64,000 nucleotides of DNA, from NCBI RefSeq assembly GCF_025370785.1, contig NZ_JAMXFA010000011.1, forward strand, positions 62,001 to 126,000, in the 5' to 3' direction. Positions within the stretch are counted from its first letter, which is position 1. Each line of letters opens with the position of its first letter. The notes beneath the pieces are model-generated. The model worked only from the letters and a program-made list of their open reading frames with translations. It was not told the DNA's origin and searched no databases. This DNA comes from Laspinema olomoucense D3b. Lineage in GTDB: Bacteria > Cyanobacteriota > Cyanobacteriia > Cyanobacteriales > Laspinemataceae. The position numbers were made by a program, and so were the translations under genes. Positions 39,001-47,387 of the stretch are shown here, piece by piece.

Positions 39001-42000
39001 TACATAAAATTGATTTTCGGCCCACAATTGCAGGGTAGCGGTTTCATTGTAATCCGGACTATTTAGGGTAATTGAGCTATCGGTTAATCCCTGTAAGTTT
39101 AAAACCGTTTGTTGCAAGGTCCGATAACCGGCGATCATATTGCGATCGTTGGTTTTTTCGATAAATTGGAGGTATTTTTCCGACTTCTCATAGACCTCGG
39201 GTAGTCGGTTTCCAATAATTAATTGCGTCCACAACTGATAGGTAACTGCCCAAACCCCCCAAACAATATCCCCGGTTTCCAAACTGACCTTATAGGACTC
39301 TCGATACAAGGGTAAATTAGTCTGGAGATGTTGCCAGAAGGGATTAATGGTATGGGCGAATATATTATTGATTTTCGGGGTGAGAGTATGATTCGGAAAT
39401 TTCTCCCGCAATTTTAAGGCTAAATCCCCAAATTGATAAGCCGCTGGATAGTCCTGATGACCCGCTAAAATCATGCCATAGACGACATAACTAAAAGCGG
39501 ATGCATCCACACTTCCATATTCCAAGGTGAGGCGAAGCATTTTTAATCCCATCAATCCCAGCCAGTTTGGACTATTGGCAAAATAGGTCGCCGTCCAGGA
39601 ATGAACAAGGAGGTTCATCGCCATCTTTTTATCGGGGTCGCTCATTTCCGGAAGGTTCACTAAATCCGCAATATTCTGGCCCATGAGCAGGGTCTGGACG
39701 GTCTCCTGTTCGGCAACTAGGGCCGCTTTTAACTCCTCTTTCTGGCTGGGAAAATTGATTCCAAAATCTTTTAATCCTTCGATGCCTAATTCCACTGCTT
39801 GATAAAAATTATCGCCTTTGGTCATGCAAGCCGCGATATAGAGGGAATAGATTTCCGCCCGTTCAAAGGGGGATTTGGCTTGAGATAAGGCTCGGTTAAA
39901 TAGAGTTTCGGCAAGGTCGAAATTTCCAACTAAATATTGACATTCCCCCAGTTCTTGGTGCAAGAAAAATATGAGTTCATAATCGGTTTCCCAAGGGTTT
40001 GTATCGAGCAGGTCCATGCCTAGGCTAAAGTGAACGATCGCACTGTGGTAGGCATTGGAGGCTTTGGATTTTTTCCCAGCGATCGCATTCAGTCGGGCAA
40101 GTTGAAGTTTTTCTTCGGAACCCTGTAGTAATTCAACCCCAATATTCAAATGATTAACAATGTCAAAGATTTGCTCCTCTAGTTCGGTTTGGGGGGTATG
40201 CTGGAGGAGAAGCTGACCAATTTTCAGGTGCACCGCTTTTTTCTGGGCATCCGGAATCAAAGAATAGGCTGCTTGTTGCACGCGATCGTGCAGAAATTGA
40301 TAACAGACTTCAATTCCTTCCAGATTCTCGGAAACCGTGGGAATTTTATAACTTTCACTTAAGGGTAAAACTAACCCCTCTTGTAAGGCTTCCCACAAAT
40401 CCCCCGCCGTTAAAGCTGGCGATCGCTCTCGAACAATCGCCAAAATATTCAAATCAAATCGGTTACCAATACAAGCGGCTAATTTTAAAACATTCTGGGC
40501 ATTTTCGCTAAATTGACGAATCTTACCCGCCATTAAATCGACGACGTTCTCGGTAATTCCAATCCGGCGAATTTGCTCCATATCCCATTGCCAAACTCCT
40601 TGATTAAAATCAAAGGAAAGCAACCCATCTTGATGGAGAGATTTGAGCAATTGCGTCAAGAAAAACGGATTTCCATGAGTTTTTTTAAAAATCAGTTCAG
40701 CTAAGGGTTGTGCCTGTTCCCAGGTACAACTAAAGCTATCGGAAATCAACGCCGTGACATGGGTTACCCCTAGAGGTTCGAGTTCAATGGTAGTGACTTT
40801 AGCTCCCATCTTCTCAATTTCCTCAAGAGTGAGGATAAAAGGATGGGTGGGACTGACTTCATTATCGCGATATGCCCCTATCATTAATAAGTGATGACTT
40901 TCGGCATCGCTCATCAGCAATTCCAGGAGGTTTAAGGAAGCGGAATCCGCCCACTGTAAATCATCCAAAAAGAGAACTAGGGGGTGTTCCGGTTGCGTAA
41001 ATACATGAATAAACTTTTTAAACACCCGATTAAATCGATTTTGAGTTTCACTGGGTCCTAATGGAGCAATGGGTAGCTGTTGGCCAATAATGGATTCGAC
41101 TTCGGGAATTACATCAATAATGATTTGCCCATTTTCACCCACTGCTGCTAAGAGTTTTTGTTGCCATTGGGCAATTTGTTCGGGGGGTTCGGTGAGCAGT
41201 TGGCGAATTAAGGACTGGAAGGCTTGAATCAGAGAAGCGTAAGGAATATCCCGCTTAAACTGGTCGAATTTTCCGGCGATGAAATACCCCCGTTGACGAA
41301 CAATGGGTTTATGAACTTCATGGACAATACTGGTTTTACCAATGCCAGAATACCCGGCAATTAAAATTAGTTCAGGGGTTCCTAATTTAACAGCAGCAGG
41401 GGAGGTATCCGGGGGACTCTCCGGGGAAACCGAGGCGATGCGATTAAAGGCTTCTAGGAGGCTGGCAACTTCGCGATCGCGTCCGTAGAGTTTTTGGGAG
41501 AGGACAAATTTACCACTTTTATCCCATTTTCCCGGCCTGAAATCTTTGAGGTTATCCTGATCGTTCAAATGGGTGAGGCAATATTCTAAATCAGCTTTAA
41601 TTCCATAAGCACTTTGATAGCGGTCTTCGGCAGTTTTGGCCATTAATTTCATGACAATTTCGCTCAAAGCCTGGGGAATTTCCGGCATTAAAACCTGTAG
41701 GGAAACCGGCTGTTTGGCAATGTGGCAGTGAATTAATTCTAACGGGTCTTCTGCGACAAAAGGCAATTGACCCGCCAGCATTTCATAAAAGGTAATCCCT
41801 AATGAATAGAAGTCAGTGCGATAGTCTAAACATCGGTTCATGCGCCCGGTTTGTTCCGGGGACATATAGGCGAGGGTTCCTTCTAGGAGGGTGGGATGAT
41901 GGGTGAGGGTTTGTGTTTCTCGCCCGAGGCGGGTGGCAATGCTAAAGTCAGTAATTCTAACGCTCAAAGGTTGAGCGTGATTCAAAATGATGAGATTGGA

Positions 42001-42411
42001 AGGTTTAATATCTTTATGAACGATCTGAGATTGGTGGAGTTCTCCCAGGGTTTCTGTTAACTGAAGGGCAATTTGTAAAAAAATTTCTATTCTTAGCTTT
42101 TCAGCCAGTAGGAGTTGTTTGAGAGACTGGCCGCCTTCATCGGCAAAGACCAGTATCAAGGTATTGTGAACGGCTTCGATCTCCAAGGGTTTGATTATCC
42201 GATTGCTCTCTAAATTGCGGGTAATTTCATATTCATGCTTTAACCGGGCTAATTCTTCAAAGCTGGGATATTCCGAGGCTAAAGCCTTTAAAATCACGGG
42301 TTTTTGGTCAGATTTACGAATTGCTCGATAAATCAGGGTTTTGGTCCCCGCTTGAATTTCTTCGGTGATTTGATAGCCGGGAAGGGAGAGAGAAATTTGG
42401 GGATGAGTCAT
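36028..42411 (-). CDS. Giant Ser/Thr kinase-AAA-histidine kinase-receiver hybrid (paralogue B)
   Basis: 2127 residues, the same plan as the gene immediately downstream at 29623-35925: kinase-like domain (HKDIKPSN, DFS), AAA ATPase (GYSGIGKTS, DDLQWAD), long TPR-like stretch, GAF, PAS, HisKA with His near residue 1652, HATPase, one complete receiver, and a cut-off second receiver. Here the last receiver keeps its acceptor Asp (IIVDSLF) but also stops after the fourth strand. The kinase-like domains have DFS in place of DFG, as is usual in this family. The 102-base gap to paralogue A and the same direction suggest tandem duplication and perhaps co-transcription. Confidence 0.93.
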   Translation of the reverse strand: MTHPQISLSLPGYQITEEIQAGTKTLIYRAIRKSDQKPVILKALASEYPSFEELARLKHEYEITRNLESNRIIKPLEIEAVHNTLILVFADEGGQSLKQLLLAEKLRIEIFLQIALQLTETLGELHQSQIVHKDIKPSNLIILNHAQPLSVRITDFSIATRLGRETQTLTHHPTLLEGTLAYMSPEQTGRMNRCLDYRTDFYSLGITFYEMLAGQLPFVAEDPLELIHCHIAKQPVSLQVLMPEIPQALSEIVMKLMAKTAEDRYQSAYGIKADLEYCLTHLNDQDNLKDFRPGKWDKSGKFVLSQKLYGRDREVASLLEAFNRIASVSPESPPDTSPAAVKLGTPELILIAGYSGIGKTSIVHEVHKPIVRQRGYFIAGKFDQFKRDIPYASLIQAFQSLIRQLLTEPPEQIAQWQQKLLAAVGENGQIIIDVIPEVESIIGQQLPIAPLGPSETQNRFNRVFKKFIHVFTQPEHPLVLFLDDLQWADSASLNLLELLMSDAESHHLLMIGAYRDNEVSPTHPFILTLEEIEKMGAKVTTIELEPLGVTHVTALISDSFSCTWEQAQPLAELIFKKTHGNPFFLTQLLKSLHQDGLLSFDFNQGVWQWDMEQIRRIGITENVVDLMAGKIRQFSENAQNVLKLAACIGNRFDLNILAIVRERSPALTAGDLWEALQEGLVLPLSESYKIPTVSENLEGIEVCYQFLHDRVQQAAYSLIPDAQKKAVHLKIGQLLLQHTPQTELEEQIFDIVNHLNIGVELLQGSEEKLQLARLNAIAGKKSKASNAYHSAIVHFSLGMDLLDTNPWETDYELIFFLHQELGECQYLVGNFDLAETLFNRALSQAKSPFERAEIYSLYIAACMTKGDNFYQAVELGIEGLKDFGINFPSQKEELKAALVAEQETVQTLLMGQNIADLVNLPEMSDPDKKMAMNLLVHSWTATYFANSPNWLGLMGLKMLRLTLEYGSVDASAFSYVVYGMILAGHQDYPAAYQFGDLALKLREKFPNHTLTPKINNIFAHTINPFWQHLQTNLPLYRESYKVSLETGDIVWGVWAVTYQLWTQLIIGNRLPEVYEKSEKYLQFIEKTNDRNMIAGYRTLQQTVLNLQGLTDSSITLNSPDYNETATLQLWAENQFYVGMNWFWMLKSLVLFLQEDYQTALIVARQADETIGTNFGFFSMTQHYFYYSLILTALYPTVQEEEKPSLWNSLQENRQNLKLWAETGKENFLHKYLLVEAEIARISERPLEAMELYDQAIASAQEQGYLQIEAIANELAAKFYLGLGRLKIAKTYLTDARYHYSLWGATAKVQQLDKTYPDLLVRASIRDSASGDFSSTLTGEHATTVGNAALLDIATVMKASQTISSEIVLETLLEKLMHILIENAGAQKGHLLLHRQGKFVRVAEGTVENDQVTLLPSIPLENSSDLPLGLIHYVDRTQKPLLLNNALEEGLFTTESYIVRHQVKSVLCTPIVHQGKRVGLLYLENNRAAGAFTPDRLEVLRMLSAQAAISLELARVVKQVQDTVAYLSAIITNIADGLLVTDARGQITRVNPALLAMFDRLESETVGKHCSALLPLDLAQAIAQSVTSPNEVITAEVELAFERVGKAVATSILPQELSEADAAHCIGTVILIRDITTEKEIDRMKTDFISTVSHELRTPLTSVVGFAKLIQKKLQDKILPSFQESDRKTQKAVAQVGDNINIIISEGERLTNLINDVLDIAKMEAGKVDWQMQPLAVSELVERAFSATSSLFENSGLEQIREIESGLPEVMGDRDRLLQVLINLISNAVKFTRTGSVTVRAQLQNEQLKISVIDTGIGIPPEYQETVFEKFKQVGDTLTDKPKGTGLGLPICKQIVEHHQGQIWVESEEESGTTFSFTLPLTPESELPTRAKLNFQTLVQQLQQTIVPHPEHPRRDRPKTILVVDDEAHIRSLLRQELEASGYHVREAQNGMEAIAQVKAIPPDLILLDVMMPQISGFDVAAVLKNDPNTLHIPIAILSIIEDKQRGYRLGVDRYLTKPIDREDLLNQIGFLLSQETSKKKVLVVDEDVSAVKLLADVLEAKGYIVTEASSGPECLEKARAVKPDMIIVDSLFSDRHDIVKTLRFEKGLENVFFLLLAENQDPAPGTN

Positions 42412-42676
42412 GGGGATTGGGTAATTTTAGAAGGATAATTTAGGCGATCGCTGGGTTTGAACTCAGCGCGATTGCCCCTAAACTCCCTGTTTTGATCGCC
42501 ACAGCGATCGCCCCAGAGATAGGCACCTCCCGAACCAACAAAATACCGCCTTGTAGATGAGCGCTGCTGAACCGTCTGCGCGTTGCACCGATTTTGAGAG
42601 ATTTCGTAGATGCTGCAACCCTAAAATGTTGGTGACGGATATGGATTCTTTACTATAATAGAACACTCAAAAAATT

Positions 42677-45106
42677 TTAGCAATTTTGGACGTGATGGAC
42701 CCTACTTTTAGCCTCCCTGACCCCGCTATTCCTGTTAAAAAAACTCACATTACCTTGACTTGGAGACTGGAAAATTGGCAATTCAATGATAAATTCTGCC
42801 CCTTGATTCGGTTCAGAAATACACTCTAAGGTTCCTCGGTGTTTCTCTACCACAATCTGATAGCTAATGGACAACCCCAGACCCGTCCCTTTACCCACAG
42901 CTTTGGTGGTGAAAAAGGGATCAAAAAGTCGCCGACGCACGCTTTCCGTCATGCCGATGCCGTTGTCAGCAATGGTGATCCGAACCCGGGGAGAAGCCGA
43001 ATTTTTCAAGGGTTCCTCATCGCTATCCACCGGGGGAAAATCAACCCGTTCCGTGCGAATTCGCAGGGTCGGCAAGGTCTGGGATTCCCTCCCGTTGCCA
43101 GAAGCCATTGCTTCTTCCAGGGCGTCGATCGCATTGGCAATCAGGTTCATAAACACTTGATTCAATTGACCCGGATAGCATTCCACCAGAGGCAGGTCCC
43201 CATCTTCAAAAATCAATTGAATCGGCAGCCGTCCCGGTTGAGCATTTAAACGGTGCTGTAAAATCATTAAGGTACTTTCAATCCCGTCCCGAATATTGGC
43301 CCGCTTCATGTCCGATTCATCCACCCGGGAGAAGAGTCTCAGACTTTGAACGATCGCCCGAATCCGGTCCGTTCCCAGCTTCATACTAGAGAGCAATTTG
43401 GGCAAGTCATCCATCAGAAACTCCACATCCATTTCTTCGATCGCCGCTTCCAGTTCCGCTACGGGTTCGGGATAGTATTTTTGATAAAGATTGAGAACAG
43501 TCAGGAGTTCTAAGGTATAATTATTCACATGAACCAAATTGCCGTGAATAAAATTAACGGGATTATTAATTTCATGAGCAATTCCAGCCACTAACTGCCC
43601 CAGTCCCGACATTTTTTCACTCTGGACCAGTTGGGCCTCGGTTTGCTGTAATTCCACCAGGGTTTTTTCTAGTTCTTCGGCTTTTTCGCGGGCAACTTCG
43701 GCACTGTGGAGACTTTGTTGATACAGTTCGGCTTGGTCGATGGCGATCGCCAGTTGATTGCCCACGGCTTCTAACAGTTCGATTTCATCATCACTCCAAG
43801 GTCGAATTTTGCTACTGTTGGCACAAGCCACAAACCCCATTTTCCCCAGTCGGGTCTCGATGGGAACGGCTAAAATAGAGCTAACATCTTGTTTGAGAAA
43901 AAACTGCCGCATCACGGAATCTGTTAATTTCGTCACATCATCCCCTCGGACAATTTCCATCTGCAACAGTTTCGATGCCAATCCCCCGACTTCGCTGGTG
44001 GCGTAGTCGCCGATCAGACTCCGTAAAGCGGGATGCTTGGCTTCGTTAATCACTTGCCAATAATCCGAGGTATGTAGGAGTAAGTGAGTGAGATGACCTG
44101 AATGATGCCGTAAGGACCGTTCCGCACAGGGTTCTGGGGGCCTCTCATCCGGGTCCGTGGATTCCCATGATTTAATGTTAGATTTGGCAGGTTTATACCA
44201 AGCAAACAAACAGCGATCAACCCGTAACAGGCTGCGAATTTCCGTTACGGCTGTTTCTAAGATGCTACTCAGTTCAAGAGACTGGCGAATTTGGGTAGCC
44301 AAGCGAAATAAGATCGCCTGTCTGCGGCTTTCTTTGAGTTTGTTTTCATGGGCTAAAGCGGCGATCGCACTCGCCGCTTGGGAGGCTAAGGCACTCAGCA
44401 ATTTTAAATCTTCAGCGGTATAGCCGAGGGAGTCAATGTTCCCGATCGCGATCGCCCCAATGACTTTTTCTTTCGTTTTCAGGGGGACGCACATCACGGA
44501 GGTGATACCCGGTGGTTCATTCTGGCCTGCATCTAGGGCCACATCCCATACAATATCATTGACAATTTCTCCGCGTCCCGTCTCCACCGACCGATTGACC
44601 AGGGTTGCCGTCACCCCTAACTGGCTGAAACAGTCTGCTGCGGGGCCGAATGCCTCAATGGATTCTAGGCGATCGCTCCCTTCCTCCCACAACATCACCG
44701 CCCCACTACTCGCTTTAATGCCGCGTTGGGCTTCTTCTAGCACAATCGCTGCGACTTCTTTGATATCTAAACTACCAATTATTTTTTCAGAAATGTTATA
44801 AAGTAGAGTTAACTCTCGATATTTTCCCAGAACTTCTCGGGCTAAGGCTTTTTTTTCTACCTCTTGGGTTGCCAAACAAGAAATCATTGAGGCGATCGCA
44901 CAGACTTTTTCCTCACCACAAACCCAGCCGATCACTTCTCCATTGACCACAATGGGGTATTTACTGAAATTTGCATTCAGATCACCTACAATAACCGCCC
45001 CCCCTCCATCTATCAGGGCGATCGGGCTATCCAGTGCGGTCACAAAACCGTCAATTGCCGACCGGATTTCTTTTTTCCCATACAGTTTTTTAAGCGTGAA
45101 TGTCAT
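42677..45106 (-). CDS. GAF-domain sensor histidine kinase, paralogue of the 14.7 kb gene
   Basis: 809 residues. The order is an N-terminal unique part, GAF (about 115-265), GAF (about 285-480), coiled coil (VAREKAEELEKTLVELQQTEA), HisKA SEKMSGLGQLVAGIAHEINNP with His near 510, and HATPase (NQVFMNLIANAIDA, DNGIGM, GKGTGLGLSISYQIV). The similarity to 14727-17135 runs along the whole protein, including the NFIHGNL helix after the acceptor His. No membrane helix is present. AGGAGG precedes the ATG. It is first in a run of minus-strand signalling genes, but 265 bases separate it from the giant kinases. Confidence 0.93.
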   Translation of the reverse strand: MTFTLKKLYGKKEIRSAIDGFVTALDSPIALIDGGGAVIVGDLNANFSKYPIVVNGEVIGWVCGEEKVCAIASMISCLATQEVEKKALAREVLGKYRELTLLYNISEKIIGSLDIKEVAAIVLEEAQRGIKASSGAVMLWEEGSDRLESIEAFGPAADCFSQLGVTATLVNRSVETGRGEIVNDIVWDVALDAGQNEPPGITSVMCVPLKTKEKVIGAIAIGNIDSLGYTAEDLKLLSALASQAASAIAALAHENKLKESRRQAILFRLATQIRQSLELSSILETAVTEIRSLLRVDRCLFAWYKPAKSNIKSWESTDPDERPPEPCAERSLRHHSGHLTHLLLHTSDYWQVINEAKHPALRSLIGDYATSEVGGLASKLLQMEIVRGDDVTKLTDSVMRQFFLKQDVSSILAVPIETRLGKMGFVACANSSKIRPWSDDEIELLEAVGNQLAIAIDQAELYQQSLHSAEVAREKAEELEKTLVELQQTEAQLVQSEKMSGLGQLVAGIAHEINNPVNFIHGNLVHVNNYTLELLTVLNLYQKYYPEPVAELEAAIEEMDVEFLMDDLPKLLSSMKLGTDRIRAIVQSLRLFSRVDESDMKRANIRDGIESTLMILQHRLNAQPGRLPIQLIFEDGDLPLVECYPGQLNQVFMNLIANAIDALEEAMASGNGRESQTLPTLRIRTERVDFPPVDSDEEPLKNSASPRVRITIADNGIGMTESVRRRLFDPFFTTKAVGKGTGLGLSISYQIVVEKHRGTLECISEPNQGAEFIIELPIFQSPSQGNVSFFNRNSGVREAKSRVHHVQNC

Positions 45107-45483
45107 CAGTTTCCTCCTGTAGTCCTACTCGCTGCGCCAACTTAACCCTTAATTTTTTATTAAACTCTCTGTTTGCTCTGTCTAGCTTAACTCAGAACCC
45201 TCCATCAAAGCGCCCTGGGTTAAAAATTTGCAGAGTAAGTTTAGCTCTCGTCCAGGAGACGCTGGGGTACAAAATTCGCTCCCTAACCATCCGGCTAATT
45301 TTCTTGAGTTCCCCAAAATACGACCCCACCACAGGAATCGCCAGTGGGCCCTCATCTTCAGAGCAGTGGAACCTAGAGGCCCTACATTTAAGATTCCCTA
45401 ATGCGCCTCAATATCCAAAGCCGAGAGTTTGAACCTTTAAATTTACCCTGGGGTCTAAACCCTCAGAATTCCCAAATCCTTGA
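45107..45483. other. Divergent intergenic region, kinase / sigma factor
   Basis: 377 bases between the divergent histidine kinase and the ECF sigma gene. No gene is supported. It must hold both promoters, but I could not identify a repeated ECF-type -35 (GGAAC-like) with confidence. Confidence 0.4.
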
Positions 45484-46125
45484 TTGAGGAAAAAGTCACA
45501 GGTGCTCACCGTGTCAGCAAAGGTAATTACAAAGGAGCCATCCGATTTGGACCTGGTAAAGTGTTGTCAAAACAGGGATTTCTCTGAGGGCGATCGCCTC
45601 CTGGGTCAGGACTGTTTTGCTCAGTTGTACCGGCGCTATCAACATCAGGTGCGATCGACCCTGTATCAACTCTGTGGTGCACCGGAGCTCGATGACTTGG
45701 TACAGGAGGTGTTTTTAAAAGTATGGAAAGGATTACCAAAACTCCGGCAACCCGCCTACTTCTCCACTTGGCTGTATCGAATTACCTGGAATGTGGCAAC
45801 CGATCGCCGTCAAGGTTTTGCCAAAGAACAGGCCCAACATCACGGATCCATCGCCTTGCTACAACAGGACAGCAGCAGCGAGCGGCCTCCCCAGTCCCAA
45901 ACCCCCGATTTAATGCACTTACATTACCAGGATTTAGTGCAACGAGGACTAGAGGGTTTAAGTTTTGAGCATCGGGCAGTTTTGGTTCTTCATGACCTCG
46001 AAGATCTCCCGCAAAAGGAGGTCGCTCAAATTATGAACATTCCGGTGGGAACGGTTAAATCCCGGTTGTTTCATGCCCGATCGTCTATGCGAAAATTTCT
46101 GGAATCTGAAGGAGTGCAACTATGA
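45484..46125 (+). CDS. ECF-type sigma factor
   Basis: Up to 213 residues. Region 2 is present (FAQLYRRYQHQVRSTLYQL, DDLVQEVFLKVWKGL, STWLYRITWNVATDRRQ), and region 4 has an HTH (GLSFEHRAVLVLHDLEDLPQ, EVAQIMNIPVGTVKSRLFHA). Region 3 is absent, as in ECF factors. The start is uncertain: a TTG at 45484 has no ribosome site, whereas GTG codons at 45502 and 45511 lie after GAGGA (45486-45490). The stop codon overlaps the next start by four bases (ATGA), a typical sigma/anti-sigma coupling. It probably responds to a periplasmic signal sensed through the next two products. Confidence 0.9.
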   Translation: MRKKSQVLTVSAKVITKEPSDLDLVKCCQNRDFSEGDRLLGQDCFAQLYRRYQHQVRSTLYQLCGAPELDDLVQEVFLKVWKGLPKLRQPAYFSTWLYRITWNVATDRRQGFAKEQAQHHGSIALLQQDSSSERPPQSQTPDLMHLHYQDLVQRGLEGLSFEHRAVLVLHDLEDLPQKEVAQIMNIPVGTVKSRLFHARSSMRKFLESEGVQL

Positions 46126-46493
46126 ATCAACCCCCAGAAAAACCCGACAGTCTCGTAGATTTTTTACGCCAATATCGCCCGGATATTCCCCCGGCTTCTC
46201 CGCAGTTAGAAGAACGAGTTATAGCCGCCGTTGCGGGCGATCGCCCCAGGGCAATGCGTTATTCACCGCGCATTCTTTGGTGGATTGTTCCTGCAATTGC
46301 TGCTGGGTTTTCCCTGGCATTTTGGGGAATTAAACCCGGGCTATTTTCCCCAACTCCCGCCAGCGAGTTAGCTCAAATTGAAGCCTACATGGAATATACC
46401 TGGAATGGTCTCTTGCAGGATGAAATGCTAGACCCCTCTACTGATTTGATTTTTGTTGAGGAAGAAAGCCTCCCCCCCTTAGAAACCGAATAA
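46122..46493 (+). CDS. Candidate membrane anti-sigma factor
   Basis: 123 residues. The N-terminal cytoplasmic part (SLVDFLRQYRPDIPPASPQLEERVIAAV) resembles a short anti-sigma domain, but no HxxxCxxC zinc motif is present. One transmembrane helix follows (ILWWIVPAIAAGFSLAFWGI, about 51-70), and an acidic extracytoplasmic tail ends the protein. The ATGA overlap with the sigma gene is the main evidence for its role. Family membership cannot be proved from sequence. Confidence 0.7.
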   Translation: MNQPPEKPDSLVDFLRQYRPDIPPASPQLEERVIAAVAGDRPRAMRYSPRILWWIVPAIAAGFSLAFWGIKPGLFSPTPASELAQIEAYMEYTWNGLLQDEMLDPSTDLIFVEEESLPPLETE

Positions 46494-46632
46494 AGGGCCA
46501 GTATCACTTTCATGCCATTTTTTGTGAACTCAACGAAGTTCCCTTAAATCCAGAGACTATTTCAGGTCAAACCCGGTCTAAAAGTTTAAATGCAAACTAA
46601 GCATTCATTGCAAATTAAGTGAGGATTAAATT

Positions 46633-47202
46633 ATGTCTGCCTATCGTCTTTCCTTGTTAGCCGCTTTAATGCTTACCCTGGGAATTACCACTCCCGCTTA
46701 TGCTGCACCGCAAAGCTTTGGAGAACAAACCATTGCGCAACGTCCCGGGGGAAACCATCGCGATCGCGGTTCTGAAGGGGGTGATCAATGGGCTGGAAAA
46801 GAAGGCTGGCTCGACCAGTTAAATCTCACAGCACAGCAACAGCAAGACATCCAAGCTATTCGCGATCGCTACGAAACTCAGATGCAAGCTAGTCGAGAGC
46901 AAATGCGTCAAAGCATGGAGCGCATGGGTCAAATGATGAGTGACAATACCAGCGATAACGACCTGCGGAATCAACACAATGAAATTCTCCAAATGCGCCA
47001 ACAAATCGGACAAATGCAGTTTGAGCAAATGTTAGCCATTCGCAACGTTCTCACCGCAGAACAACGGGTTCAGTTTGCCCAATTAATGCAAGAGCGTCGC
47101 CAAAACCACCAGAACCGTCAAGGCAATCAAAACCGTCAAAATAATAATGGCAATGGCCGGGGAAATCGTCCCGGATCTAACAGAATCGGACCCGGACAAT
47201 AG
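46633..47202 (+). CDS. Exported Spy/CpxP-like LTxxQ protein
   Basis: 189 residues. A signal peptide (MSAYRLSLLAALMLTLGITTPAYA) is followed by a helical core with two LTxxQ motifs, LTAQQ (65-69) and LTAEQ (about 127-131). There are Met/Gln-rich helices (MQASREQMRQSMERMGQMM, EILQMRQQIGQMQFEQM) and an Asn/Arg/Gln-rich tail. The pattern fits periplasmic Spy, CpxP and ZraP proteins, which are chaperones or metal sensors. It starts 139 bases after the anti-sigma candidate, which makes it a likely sensor or target of the sigma factor. The Met-rich helices suggest copper or another soft metal; this is inference. Confidence 0.82.
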   Translation: MSAYRLSLLAALMLTLGITTPAYAAPQSFGEQTIAQRPGGNHRDRGSEGGDQWAGKEGWLDQLNLTAQQQQDIQAIRDRYETQMQASREQMRQSMERMGQMMSDNTSDNDLRNQHNEILQMRQQIGQMQFEQMLAIRNVLTAEQRVQFAQLMQERRQNHQNRQGNQNRQNNNGNGRGNRPGSNRIGPGQ

Positions 47203-47387
47203 TCATCTTGAACAGAGGGGTACAGTCAAGCAGAAAAACCCCTCTCTATCTCATCCGGTACGGGCCTCCTAGAACCGCCGGACCAGCTTCAATCCAAGGG
47301 ACAAGGCACTGCCTTGTCCCTTTTATTGCACAGTTGAGCAGAGGAACAATACCTTTTTTTGTAAGAGGTGGATTTTTAGGGTCTTGC

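Noticed and set aside
45100-45432. 110-codon frame divergent from the histidine kinase
   Set aside because: It overlaps the kinase start and ribosome site and has no domain or sensible composition.
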